Shown in pieces: positions 7,507 to 15,360 of a stretch of DNA of 33,956 bases. The position numbers and the translations under genes are program-made. Each line of letters begins with the position of its first letter. Position 1 is the first letter of the stretch. The stretch spans positions 1-33,956 of the forward strand of contig NZ_JTCM02000069.1 in assembly GCF_000817785.2 (NCBI RefSeq). Direction: 5' to 3'. The stretch comes from Hassallia byssoidea VB512170 (GTDB taxonomy: Bacteria; Cyanobacteriota; Cyanobacteriia; Cyanobacteriales; Nostocaceae). Below the pieces are notes generated by a model. That model searched no databases, was not told the DNA's origin, and was given only the letters and a program-made list of their open reading frames with translations.

Positions 7507-8934
7507 TTATTGAAACTGATTTTCCATTGCATCGGCTGTTTGACAAATTAATTGCCAAGCTTGCTGTACGTGAATTTTCTCGGTTGTGGCTTGCCCAATT
7601 GACATTCGTAAAGTTAGTTTTTGGTCAAGCTTAGTAGAAGTGAGATAGAGTTTTCCTGAAGAATTGAGACAATTGAGTATTGCCTGGTTAATTTCATCAC
7701 TGCCCCTGTGACGAAAGCACACCAAGTTAAACGGAGGATTTACAACTAACTCAAAGCTGGGATGAGAATTTACCCATTCGGTAAATTCTTGTGCTATGGC
7801 AATATGCTTGCGAATGTAATGTTGTAATCCTTCTATACCATAGTGCCGAATCACAAACCAGAGTTTTAAACTTCTAAATCTACGTCCTAAGGAAATTTGC
7901 CAATCTCGGTAGTCAATTACTTTACCCGATGCACTAGCTTGATTTTTCAGGTATTCCGGCATAATAGATAGTGCCTGAATTAGTTTTGCTCGATCTCGAA
8001 CATAAAAGCAAGTACAATCAAAATTAGTCATCATCCATTTATGAGGATTAAAGCAATAGCTATCTGCTAGCTCTAGTCCTTGATGAATCCAACGAAACTC
8101 AGGACATATAGCTGCTGTACCACTCATTGCTCCGTCAACATGCAACCAAATGTTGTGTTCTTGCGCGATCGCCCCTATCTCAGTTAATGGATCTACTGCA
8201 TTAGATGAGGTTGTTCCTACCGTAGCAGCAATATAAAAGGGTATTAGCCCCAATTTAATATCAGCTGTAATACGCTGCTTGAGTGCTTCCGAACGCATAG
8301 CATAATTCGTATCAACCTCTATAAAGCGCAAATTTTCACGGTTTACTCCCGCAATTTTTGCGGCTTTTTCAATTGAGGAGTGTGCCTGATTGGAAGTGTA
8401 TGCAACCAATTTATTCATATCTGCTTTTGCCTGTTCTCTGGCTGCCAAGAGAGCTACCAAAACAGCACTGCTAGCTGAATCTTGGATGACTCCTCCCCCA
8501 GCTGTAGAAGATTTAAACCCAGAAGGAAGCCCTAGCATATCAACTAACCAGTCTAGAACGTGGGTTTCCAACTCAGTACAGGCAGGAGAAGTTGCCCACA
8601 ACATTCCCTGCACTCCCATTCCTGCACTGATTAATTCTCCCAAAATTGACGGTGCGGAGATCCCTGTGGGAAAGAAAGCAAAGAAGTTAGGAGATTGCCA
8701 ATTAGTTAGTCCTGGTACGATAATTTCATCTATATCTTTTAAAATCTTCTCAAAAGACTCTCCTTGTTGAGGAGCAGTCTCTGGTAACTTGGCTCTAATG
8801 TCTCCTGGCTCTACTTGAGAAAGAACAGGTAATTGTTCAATTTTCTCCAAATAGTCCGCAATCCAATCAATAGTTTTATATCCCCAATAACGAAATTCTT
8901 TTGAGGACATATGGTAATCAGGGTTTTTTTCCAT
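7507..8934 (-). CDS. Aromatic-L-amino-acid decarboxylase-like PLP enzyme
   Basis: Group II PLP decarboxylase, cytosolic. Seen: the N-terminal YWGYKTIDWIADYLE dimer helices, NFFAFFPTG (83-91), the cofactor-stacking histidine H185 in NQAHSSIEKA, D267 in HVDGAMSG, and Schiff-base K299 in NPHKW. The mobile-loop tyrosine, Y328 in MPEYLKN, is kept. In plant and animal homologues this Tyr marks true decarboxylases, while Phe marks aldehyde synthases. The following DYRDWQISLGRRFRSLKLWFV is close to plant and animal AADC. Expected reaction: Trp, Tyr or Dopa to the amine and CO2. HVDGAMSG replaces the common HVDAAYAG, so the pocket may differ. It lies mid-operon, before the radical SAM gene, and probably sets the aromatic-amine core of the product. 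Confidence 0.93.
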   Translation of the reverse strand: MEKNPDYHMSSKEFRYWGYKTIDWIADYLEKIEQLPVLSQVEPGDIRAKLPETAPQQGESFEKILKDIDEIIVPGLTNWQSPNFFAFFPTGISAPSILGELISAGMGVQGMLWATSPACTELETHVLDWLVDMLGLPSGFKSSTAGGGVIQDSASSAVLVALLAAREQAKADMNKLVAYTSNQAHSSIEKAAKIAGVNRENLRFIEVDTNYAMRSEALKQRITADIKLGLIPFYIAATVGTTSSNAVDPLTEIGAIAQEHNIWLHVDGAMSGTAAICPEFRWIHQGLELADSYCFNPHKWMMTNFDCTCFYVRDRAKLIQALSIMPEYLKNQASASGKVIDYRDWQISLGRRFRSLKLWFVIRHYGIEGLQHYIRKHIAIAQEFTEWVNSHPSFELVVNPPFNLVCFRHRGSDEINQAILNCLNSSGKLYLTSTKLDQKLTLRMSIGQATTEKIHVQQAWQLICQTADAMENQFQ

Positions 8935-9010
8935 TTGTACTTAAATTGAGAACTTTCTCGACGGTTCTCTTGGTTTTAATATTTATCTTTTTAAAAGGAA
9001 CACCTAACTG

Positions 9011-9547
9011 CTAATCCCGATTTGGAGATATGAGTTGCAAGCGGTTTTGTTCAAATTTTTTCAATGTATTCAATGCTATACATTTGGAGTTTCGTAAGCT
9101 ACCTTCATCTCCAACAAATTTTTGGCAAATTGCTTTATGAGCAGCAAATAGCACCTTATAGGCTGACATAAATTCTGACTGCTGAGATTGTAGGGATGCT
9201 GGTAGTGTTTTGAAAACCAAAGACATTTTCTTTAAAAGACTCATAAGATAAGCATGATCCCAGAGCATAAGTCCGCTAAAATTATCAGATTTAACGTGAG
9301 GTGGAATCATCATTGGACGAATCTGTTCTTCATACTGCTGCTTAGTCATGCTGCCTGCTACCTCCATCGCTGCCGCTGATGCAATAATCAGTTCGGTTGC
9401 AGTTTTTAGTTCAATCACTGCATCATCTAAATTACCAGCTTCGATGTTCATTTCAAAACGAAACAAGCTAATTATAAGACACTGAATGTAGACAGTAAAT
9501 ACCCAATGTGATTTTTTCCATATTTCTAATGGCTCAAAATGATTCAT
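9011..9547 (-). CDS. Orphan helical protein, possible distant PrnB/heme-dependent oxygenase relative
   Basis: I do not firmly recognise this 178-residue product. It is mostly helical and soluble. Striking pieces are YEEQIRPMMIPPHV (about 72-85), FSGLMLWDHAYLM (90-102) and a late AHKAICQKFVGDEGSL (136-151). The order RP-xx-xP, a long helix with DH, then an A-(Y/H)-xA-x-x-x-(R/K)F-x-G segment recalls, from memory, the C-terminal half of PrnB, a member of the tryptophan-dioxygenase-like heme superfamily. HKAIC also fits an HxxxC pattern, as in SfmD-type heme hydroxylases. The protein is only about half the length of PrnB. Ribosome site GAGAAG lies upstream of its ATG, and it starts 17 bp after the 149-aa gene, so the two are probably co-translated and may act together. 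Confidence 0.7.
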   Translation of the reverse strand: MNHFEPLEIWKKSHWVFTVYIQCLIISLFRFEMNIEAGNLDDAVIELKTATELIIASAAAMEVAGSMTKQQYEEQIRPMMIPPHVKSDNFSGLMLWDHAYLMSLLKKMSLVFKTLPASLQSQQSEFMSAYKVLFAAHKAICQKFVGDEGSLRNSKCIALNTLKKFEQNRLQLISPNRD

Positions 9548-9564
9548 TGTATTTTTCGTTCTTC

Positions 9565-10014
9565 TCAGTTAAACATCCTCATTAATAACCTCACACAGCT
9601 TTTGAAACCCTGTTTTTGAGTTTCTAATTCTTGTGCTGTTATTGCCGACGAACTGTGTACAATCAATTCAATCCAAGTCTTATAGGCAATTAGGACACTC
9701 GAAACAAGACAAGCAGCACGCTCTTGAGTTTCCACATGTTCTATATTGAAAAAATTATCGAAATCTTCAATTTCCCAAGGTTCCAGTAAAGCGTTAGTGG
9801 AAATAAGTTCTTTATGTCTCACCACTTGCACTGGTTCAAGTATTTTGATTGCCTCGTTGAGTGTATTTAGAGCAGATTCATGAGATTTTTCCAATATAGC
9901 TTCAAGAAATAAATTGAGAGACTTGCATAGCTTATCCTTGTCAGAGTTATCGTTCTGCGAACAAATGAATAAGTGATCTGGTCTAAGTAAAAAAAGGGTT
10001 TTTTCTGGGATCAT
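9565..10014 (-). CDS. Orphan helical protein, 149 aa
   Basis: No family recognised. The product is predominantly helical, with no signal peptide and no long hydrophobic stretch. A segment SLNLFLEAILEKSHESALNT (31-50) has the same spacing as ISLFRFEMNIEAGNLDDAV in the adjacent 178-aa protein (F...xIE...A...L..A), so the two could be halves or paralogous parts of one fold. It sits 16 bp after the O-methyltransferase stop and 17 bp before the next gene, so it belongs to the operon. Real-gene status is supported by tight packing and by residue composition similar to its neighbours. Confidence 0.65.
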   Translation of the reverse strand: MIPEKTLFLLRPDHLFICSQNDNSDKDKLCKSLNLFLEAILEKSHESALNTLNEAIKILEPVQVVRHKELISTNALLEPWEIEDFDNFFNIEHVETQERAACLVSSVLIAYKTWIELIVHSSSAITAQELETQKQGFKSCVRLLMRMFN

Positions 10015-10030
10015 TATACAAGTGTTTACC

Positions 10031-11062
10031 TCATATAGCAGACAATTCCATCACACTGACGGGAGTTCCTATTTGTAGATGACGAGCTAATTGAAAACCA
10101 GCTTTTTCAAATAGTTCGCTAAATTCTGCTTCAGTTCTCGCTCCTCCATATCCGAAGCTTAACAACTCTAAATCCAACCACTTACCCCACTGATATTCGT
10201 TGGCTGATGTCAGCACTGTATCAATAACGAGTAATTTACCATTATCTGCTATGGCATCGCGGATATTTTTAATGATGGTAGTAACTTTATCATCATCCCA
10301 GTCAATCAAAATATAGGATAAAGTGTAAATATCACCACCTACAGGTATCGATTTGAACATATCTCCACTTACTGTTTCGCAGCGATCGCCTACACCTTCT
10401 TTAGCCAAGAATTTTTTTGCTTCAGAAAGGACGTGGGGTTGATCGAAGAGGATGCCCTTTAAGTGGGGGTTAGCTTGTAAAATTGCAGAAATGAGCGTTC
10501 CTTCACCACCAGCGATGTCTACAATCTTGGTGGCACTGGAAAAATCATAAGATTCGATGAATGGTGTGTGGAAGTTTCTGCAAACGTTAATCATAGCTTT
10601 ATTGAAAATATCTCCAGCCTCAGGATTTTTCTGGAAATATTCGTAATAACTATGATCTTGATAAGCGTGATAAATGCCTGGTTTACCATCCTTGATACTG
10701 CTGTACATTTCTCCCCAGGAACGCCAATGCCAGTCGTCACAATGCATGATTGTCTGGTAACGTAAAGAGTAAGGATTATCACTGCGGAGATATTCACTAA
10801 TTGGTGTCTGGGCAAATTTACGCGGTTCAACTTCGTTAAAAACACCGACACTAGAGAGTGTACGCAGCAATCGATAAAGGGAACGTGTGTGGCTTTCAGT
10901 CTTGTGTGCCAACTCATCCACACTTTTGGCTCCCTCAATTAGCAAGTCAGCAACACCCAATTTAGCTGCTACATTTAGCGCTTGGGCAATCCAGTATCCA
11001 CTTGCTATTTCGACAAAAGCCATCATTGGTGATTTAGTTGCCGGATTGAACAATTCACTCAT
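10031..11062 (-). CDS. SAM-dependent O-methyltransferase (Methyltransf_2 type)
   Basis: The 343-residue product has the family's N-terminal dimerisation winged helix (VAAKLGVADLLIEGAKSVDELA, and RSLYRLLRTLSSVGVF at 60-75) and the Rossmann SAM motif VDIAGGEGTL (181-190). LFDQPHV (205-211) and SGDMF (232-236) follow. Members methylate hydroxyls of aromatic compounds such as phenols, acetylserotonin and polyketides. The usual catalytic His of the HDWDD motif is replaced: here it reads ILIDWDDD, with I253 at that position. This suggests a different base, a substrate-assisted reaction or a non-methylating relative. Second gene of the operon, 93 bp after the glycosyltransferase. Confidence 0.88.
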   Translation of the reverse strand: MSELFNPATKSPMMAFVEIASGYWIAQALNVAAKLGVADLLIEGAKSVDELAHKTESHTRSLYRLLRTLSSVGVFNEVEPRKFAQTPISEYLRSDNPYSLRYQTIMHCDDWHWRSWGEMYSSIKDGKPGIYHAYQDHSYYEYFQKNPEAGDIFNKAMINVCRNFHTPFIESYDFSSATKIVDIAGGEGTLISAILQANPHLKGILFDQPHVLSEAKKFLAKEGVGDRCETVSGDMFKSIPVGGDIYTLSYILIDWDDDKVTTIIKNIRDAIADNGKLLVIDTVLTSANEYQWGKWLDLELLSFGYGGARTEAEFSELFEKAGFQLARHLQIGTPVSVMELSAI

Positions 11063-11155
11063 AAGTCGTATTTAATTTGACAACAACTTTGCATCATACT
11101 TGTTGAAGCTGACTAAAATCAACTGCAATTAAAAATTTACTGGCGCTATGTTGCT

Positions 11156-12427
11156 TTAAGCAAAGACTGGCTTTTTGGTAAATATCATCTGCTCAATAAT
11201 ATCGGCGGCTCGATTTATTCCTCCTGCTTGACGAATAGCTTGTTGTAATCTTGTTGCATTCTTTTTATAAGAATTCTCTGTCAAGACGCGCTTAATCGCA
11301 GTTCTCAGCTTGGGAACACTCAGTTGGGAAACTGGAACAAATTCACCAGATCCTGTCCAAGCTATACGTGTCGCTACTCCTGGTTGATCGTTGCAAATTG
11401 GAATTGCCACCATTGGGACGCCGTGGCTCAAACATTCCAAAGTAGTATTCATGCCTGCATGGGTAATGGTGAGAGCCGTTTTTTGCAGCAATTCTAATTG
11501 GGGTGCATATTCTACAACTAGGGGTGAACCAGATAGTTCTGGTAAGGGTTGTGAGCTAGTTGCCCCACCAAGAGAAATCACCAACTGGGCATCTAAACCG
11601 TCAACAGCCTCAGCAATTGTCTTAAAAATCTCTACTAAGTGTCCCATCACAGTCCCTAACGAAGCATAAATCAGGGGTTGTCCAGTTAATTTTTCATAGG
11701 GAAAGGAAACAGATTTTCTCCCAGATGAGTTATGGTAAGGACCAGTGAAGTGAAACCATTTAGGTAAAGTAGTTCTAGGGAATTCAAATTCAGCGGGCTG
11801 TTGGCTCAACTGGACGAGTGGCGAGAAGTAGTCGTCGTAGCTAGAGTAAAATGGTAAATTCCACTTTCTACGGTACTTAAATATTGCCTCCCAAATAGAT
11901 CTCTCAAGGAAATCATAGTAGATGTGAGCCACTCGGTTACGCATCGGTGCCCACCAGTTAGGGCTATAGCTCCAAAGGGTTCCATAGGGAGGAACACTTT
12001 TGTCTCGATTCAAAATTAAACCACTACATACAGTTGCGAAGGGAATGTTGAGGTATTCTGCAATAGTTCCTCCCTCTGGTGAAACTTGATCTACTAACAG
12101 CGCATCTACACCTGCTTGTTTCAGTGCTTGTGGAGTTTCCTCTAAAAACGTAATTGCCAACTTTCGCAGCCAACTGATACAGTACTGCAAGGCGGCAGAC
12201 CCAACTAATTTACCTTGTTCAGCTTCCAATTGCGTCATTGCGCCAGCAGGAAACTCAGATTCGCCAATCGCTTGGAAGTTCAATCCGGCTGCTAATGTAC
12301 TGCGTTGATTATCAAGTAACCCGAATAGAGTGACCTGATGACCTCGTATTTGTAGTTCTCGCCCCAAGGGTAGCATAGTATTAAGATGCCCAGTCATTGC
12401 TGGGCAAATTAGACCAATGTGCGCCAT
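11156..12427 (-). CDS. GT1-family (UGT/MGT-like) glycosyltransferase
   Basis: GT-B fold enzyme that transfers a sugar from an NDP donor to a small acceptor, often a phenol or terpenoid alcohol. The N-terminus MAHIGLICPAMTGHLNTMLPLG places H14 where GT1 enzymes have the catalytic base. D113 (LLVDQ) fits the partner acid. The donor-site signature is THAGMNTTLECLSHGVP (322-338), followed by DQPG (347-350). Length is 423 residues from ATG 12427; the frame stays open 28 codons further upstream, but the family begins at MAHIGL. It resembles the zeaxanthin glucosyltransferase/macrolide glycosyltransferase group. First gene of the operon, so its promoter should lie in 12428-12600. Confidence 0.88.
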   Translation of the reverse strand: MAHIGLICPAMTGHLNTMLPLGRELQIRGHQVTLFGLLDNQRSTLAAGLNFQAIGESEFPAGAMTQLEAEQGKLVGSAALQYCISWLRKLAITFLEETPQALKQAGVDALLVDQVSPEGGTIAEYLNIPFATVCSGLILNRDKSVPPYGTLWSYSPNWWAPMRNRVAHIYYDFLERSIWEAIFKYRRKWNLPFYSSYDDYFSPLVQLSQQPAEFEFPRTTLPKWFHFTGPYHNSSGRKSVSFPYEKLTGQPLIYASLGTVMGHLVEIFKTIAEAVDGLDAQLVISLGGATSSQPLPELSGSPLVVEYAPQLELLQKTALTITHAGMNTTLECLSHGVPMVAIPICNDQPGVATRIAWTGSGEFVPVSQLSVPKLRTAIKRVLTENSYKKNATRLQQAIRQAGGINRAADIIEQMIFTKKPVFA

Positions 12428-12772
12428 AAATTTTCTAGATATTTGGTAAATAAAACTTAAAAAATGTGTTCTGTATCTTGCTGTACTAAATTGCCTGATT
12501 ATTTTTAACATTATAAAAATATCACTAAATACACGTCACCGCAAAAAAGGGTCGGAAATAGAGGAAGATATTTTTGTTGGGTGGCATAAAAATAAGAGAT
12601 GCAAAAACCTAGCTCAAGTATCCAAGTAGAAATGACTAGTGAGCAACAAGATGTACTCAATAGTTACAAGCTTTTATTTCTGAGTGGAATACGAAAGCAC
12701 ACCCTTTTGGTTGGAGTGAAAAGTCAACCTTGAAAGTTATCGCAAAGTGCCAAATTCAAGATTTTAATCATA
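12428..12772. other. Intergenic stretch, probable operon promoter region
   Basis: No firm gene. An AT-rich segment directly upstream of the glycosyltransferase should hold the minus-strand operon promoter, but I could not pick unambiguous -10/-35 boxes. On the plus strand an ATG at 12599 opens a 44-codon frame (MQKPSSSIQVEMTSEQQDVL... to a stop at 12733). It has a plausible amino-acid composition but no recognised family, so I do not call it a gene. Confidence 0.4.
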
Positions 12773-12920
12773 TGAGGTGGTGATGGCGTGTAAGGATGAT
12801 GAACCAGATGCGATCGCTGGTGAGGTTGCAGATTTGCTATATCATACTTTGGTCGCTTTGGCTCATCATCATGTTGATTTGAAGGCGGTTTTTCGTCAGT
12901 TGCAGGAGAGAAGGAAGTGA
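12773..12920 (+). pseudogene. Duplicated 3' fragment of hisIE
   Basis: These 148 bp match 2508-2655 (the end of hisIE) with four substitutions and no indels. They encode VVMACKDD... to ...LQERRK and a stop in the same frame. The differences are two silent third-position changes (Ala, Glu), one Tyr-to-Phe, and TAA to TGA. Nothing upstream resembles hisI or the first part of hisE, and there is no in-frame start with a ribosome site. It is a dead fragment of a duplicated or transferred gene. Confidence 0.93.
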
Positions 12921-12952
12921 AACGAACCGCAGAGGCGCGGAGAACGCGGAGG
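12921..12952. repeat. ACGAACCGCAGAG-type intergenic repeat
   Basis: AACGAACCGCAGAGGCGCGG followed by AGAACGCGGAGG is the common cyanobacterial CGCAGAG repeat. It touches the hisE fragment on one side and precedes the porin stop on the other. An interrupted copy lies at 31282-31359 and a weak trace near 22299-22318. Confidence 0.6.
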
Positions 12953-12973
12953 AGGAGGGGGAGAGGGGAGATT

Positions 12974-14896
12974 TTAGAAGGTGAAGGTGGTGCGGAGTAC
13001 GCCTACGGTTGTTGTGTCGTTGCGGCTGTCGCTTTCGGGATTGAACAGGACAAAGGCACCAGGGGTAATGCTGATATTGTCAGTTAGGCGCAAGCGGTAG
13101 TATGCTTCTAAATGGTAGGGAACTGCTCTATTTGCACCAGCAGGTGTAACTTGAGCGTCTCCACTAGCGTCGGTACGGTAAAGCGGTTGACCAAAGATAA
13201 GACCGGCGTTGTTGCCTTTACTGAAAAGATCGTTGAAGTGAAGTCCTACCATCCAACTGGTGAAGGTGGTGGAAGCATCAACTCTACCGGAGGAATCTTC
13301 AACAAATAGCGCTGCACCATAGCCAGATAATGCGACTTTGGGAGAAAATCTCCAGGTGGCTGTACCACCAACGGAGTTGACTTTGACGGGTATTCCTAGG
13401 GGAACTCCAGCTAAAGAACCAATATCACTGCTAACTAATCCTGTACCTAAGATGTTTATTTCGTGATAACTATTGGCATAGTTCAGACCAATATCTATCG
13501 AACTGGTTGGTCTAAATGTTAATTGTGCGGCAACAACGCTACTACCGCCAAATACGCCGGCACCCAATGGTGTGTTAGAAACTCCTGGAAGTATATCGGG
13601 AGATGAACTGGGAAGGTTTGCGTTTACACTGCCATACAATGCTCTTAAATCGAGTTGCTTTGAAAGGCTGAAAATAAAGCCTGCGGCTGATGCTAAACCA
13701 GTACCTGATGTACCCCCAGAAACGCGCACTACAGGATTTAAGCCGGCAAAGCGAGAAATTGATTCTTGTCCTTCACCATAAAATGGAGTGATAGTAGGAA
13801 AAGCATCGGATACTTCCGCAGCAGTGCCGGCAAACAAAGTTAATTTATCGGCGACGGGAAAGATGTAAAGTAGTTTGTAAAGCTCAACACTGTTGGCGCT
13901 GACGGGTGATAAGGTTTTGACGTCTAGTCCAGGAAATTGAGGTTCAAAGCTTGTACGAGCGCTGCTAGCAGTGAGTAGGGGTGAAGCTAATCCCAAACTT
14001 TCTTGAATGCTACCACGACCATCTACACCGCCTAAGAAATTGTAAGATTGCAACCCAGTAATTAGTAAGTCTTTGCCTGTAAAACTGGTGTTGAGATTCA
14101 ACCGCACTCGATTTACGAGGACGATATTCGGATCGTTTCGATTAGGAGCGCCTCCTGTGGCACCAATAGCTGATATAATTGCTTCACCATTGAGTTTAGT
14201 AGTTGTAGAAAACTGATTCGCCTCCAGTACAGCCGTGCGAGCTTCTAATGCGTCTACTCGACCTCGCAATGTCGCTAATTCAGCGGAAAATTCCTCTTGC
14301 AGTCTTTGCAAGGTGACTAAATCTTCTTTTTTTACCAAATCGGCGGTTGCGGTGGCAATTAGTTCGTTAACTCGATCCAAACACGCATTTAAACCAGCGG
14401 CAAATTCATAACGAGTCATCGCACGATTGCCCCGATAAGTGCCATTTGGATACCCAGCAATACAACCGTAGCGCTCTACTAAAGATTGCAATGCACCAAA
14501 AGCCCAATCTGTAGGCTTCACATCAGACAGTTGCGATACAGATGTTACCTGTTCCTGTTCCTGTATTTCCGCTGCTGCTATTAAGCGTGATGAGTCTGAA
14601 GGAGAATTGGAATTTTTTAAGACTGTTTGCGGAAAAAAAGTAGAAGCTGCTACTGCTAAATCTGTACTTGACTGCTTTTGATTTAATACAGGTACTGATT
14701 CGATTTTATCATTAATGGAGATACTTGTTTCATCAAAGATATTATTGTTGGAAACTACTATGTTTTCAGAATAGTTTATAGCCTGGGTGTCAGATGCTGT
14801 TTCTTCAAAAGTCGGCATCGCTTGCACAGGTAAGATTCCAGCGATTAAGTATAGAAAACTTACTCCCCCAGCATAAGCTAGCAGATTTACTTTCAT
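12974..14896 (-). CDS. SLH-domain OprB-type outer-membrane porin
   Basis: Major cyanobacterial outer-membrane porin family (SomA/Slr1841-like; some members serve inorganic-ion or iron uptake). A signal peptide covers residues 1-26 (hydrophobic core LLAYAGGVSFLYLIAGIL, then VQA). An unusual ~90-residue Ser/Asn-rich linker follows. One SLH domain spans about 118-175 (DVKPTDWAFGALQSLVERYG, GYPNGTYRGNRAMTRYEFA), which anchors to pyruvylated peptidoglycan polymer. Next come a coiled coil (180-225, LQRLQEEFSAELATLRGRVDALE) and a beta-barrel to a terminal aromatic residue (TTFTF). Length 640 is usual to slightly long. It is monocistronic, with a long 5' region holding an inverted repeat at 15092-15120. 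Confidence 0.93.
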   Translation of the reverse strand: MKVNLLAYAGGVSFLYLIAGILPVQAMPTFEETASDTQAINYSENIVVSNNNIFDETSISINDKIESVPVLNQKQSSTDLAVAASTFFPQTVLKNSNSPSDSSRLIAAAEIQEQEQVTSVSQLSDVKPTDWAFGALQSLVERYGCIAGYPNGTYRGNRAMTRYEFAAGLNACLDRVNELIATATADLVKKEDLVTLQRLQEEFSAELATLRGRVDALEARTAVLEANQFSTTTKLNGEAIISAIGATGGAPNRNDPNIVLVNRVRLNLNTSFTGKDLLITGLQSYNFLGGVDGRGSIQESLGLASPLLTASSARTSFEPQFPGLDVKTLSPVSANSVELYKLLYIFPVADKLTLFAGTAAEVSDAFPTITPFYGEGQESISRFAGLNPVVRVSGGTSGTGLASAAGFIFSLSKQLDLRALYGSVNANLPSSSPDILPGVSNTPLGAGVFGGSSVVAAQLTFRPTSSIDIGLNYANSYHEINILGTGLVSSDIGSLAGVPLGIPVKVNSVGGTATWRFSPKVALSGYGAALFVEDSSGRVDASTTFTSWMVGLHFNDLFSKGNNAGLIFGQPLYRTDASGDAQVTPAGANRAVPYHLEAYYRLRLTDNISITPGAFVLFNPESDSRNDTTTVGVLRTTFTF

Positions 14897-15091
14897 GGCA
14901 ACTCCTCACATCATGATTGAAAAGCAAAATTTGGAATCAATGGTTAATTAAGCTTCAAGGCATCCATTGAAACTGTAAAGGTACACTTAATTGAATGTAT
15001 AAAAAATTTTTAATTAAATTTACTTACACTCTATAGTTACCACTGCAACCATTAATAATAGTAAATACTATTTTTGCCAACAATTGACACA

Positions 15092-15120
15092 AACAATCAT
15101 TGATAATTTTTATGATTGTT
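15092..15120. promoter_or_regulatory. Inverted repeat in the porin upstream region, Fur-box-like
   Basis: AACAATCAT (15092-15100) and ATGATTGTT (15112-15120) form perfect 9-bp arms around an AT-rich spacer. The block has the AATCATT-GATAAT flavour of Fur sites. It is about 200 bp upstream of the porin start. The remaining 14897-15360 sequence is AT-rich and shows no gene. Confidence 0.3.
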
Positions 15121-15360
15121 ATATACTCGACTCGTGTTCAACCTATGGTTGGCGATGTTGGAATTATTCAATATTGAGTTATAATTGGAAATTTTACTTG
15201 TTTCTTGCTATCGAGCGAAATAAATAGTATTTTACTAATGGGGTAGTATGAAAACTTTTGGTAAAACAAGTTAAAATGGCATTATAAAATGATAATATCA
15301 GCACGCCTCGCCCCTTGTCTTGAGTATCTCTAACTTTTCAACGCGGCGAAAGTGAATGTC

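Noticed and set aside
10591-10938. A 115-codon minus-strand frame overlapping the O-methyltransferase
   Set aside because: It is a shadow in another frame of a clearly conserved gene.
12599-12733. A 44-codon plus-strand frame near the hisE fragment
   Set aside because: No recognised family and a weak ribosome site; mentioned only in the gap description.
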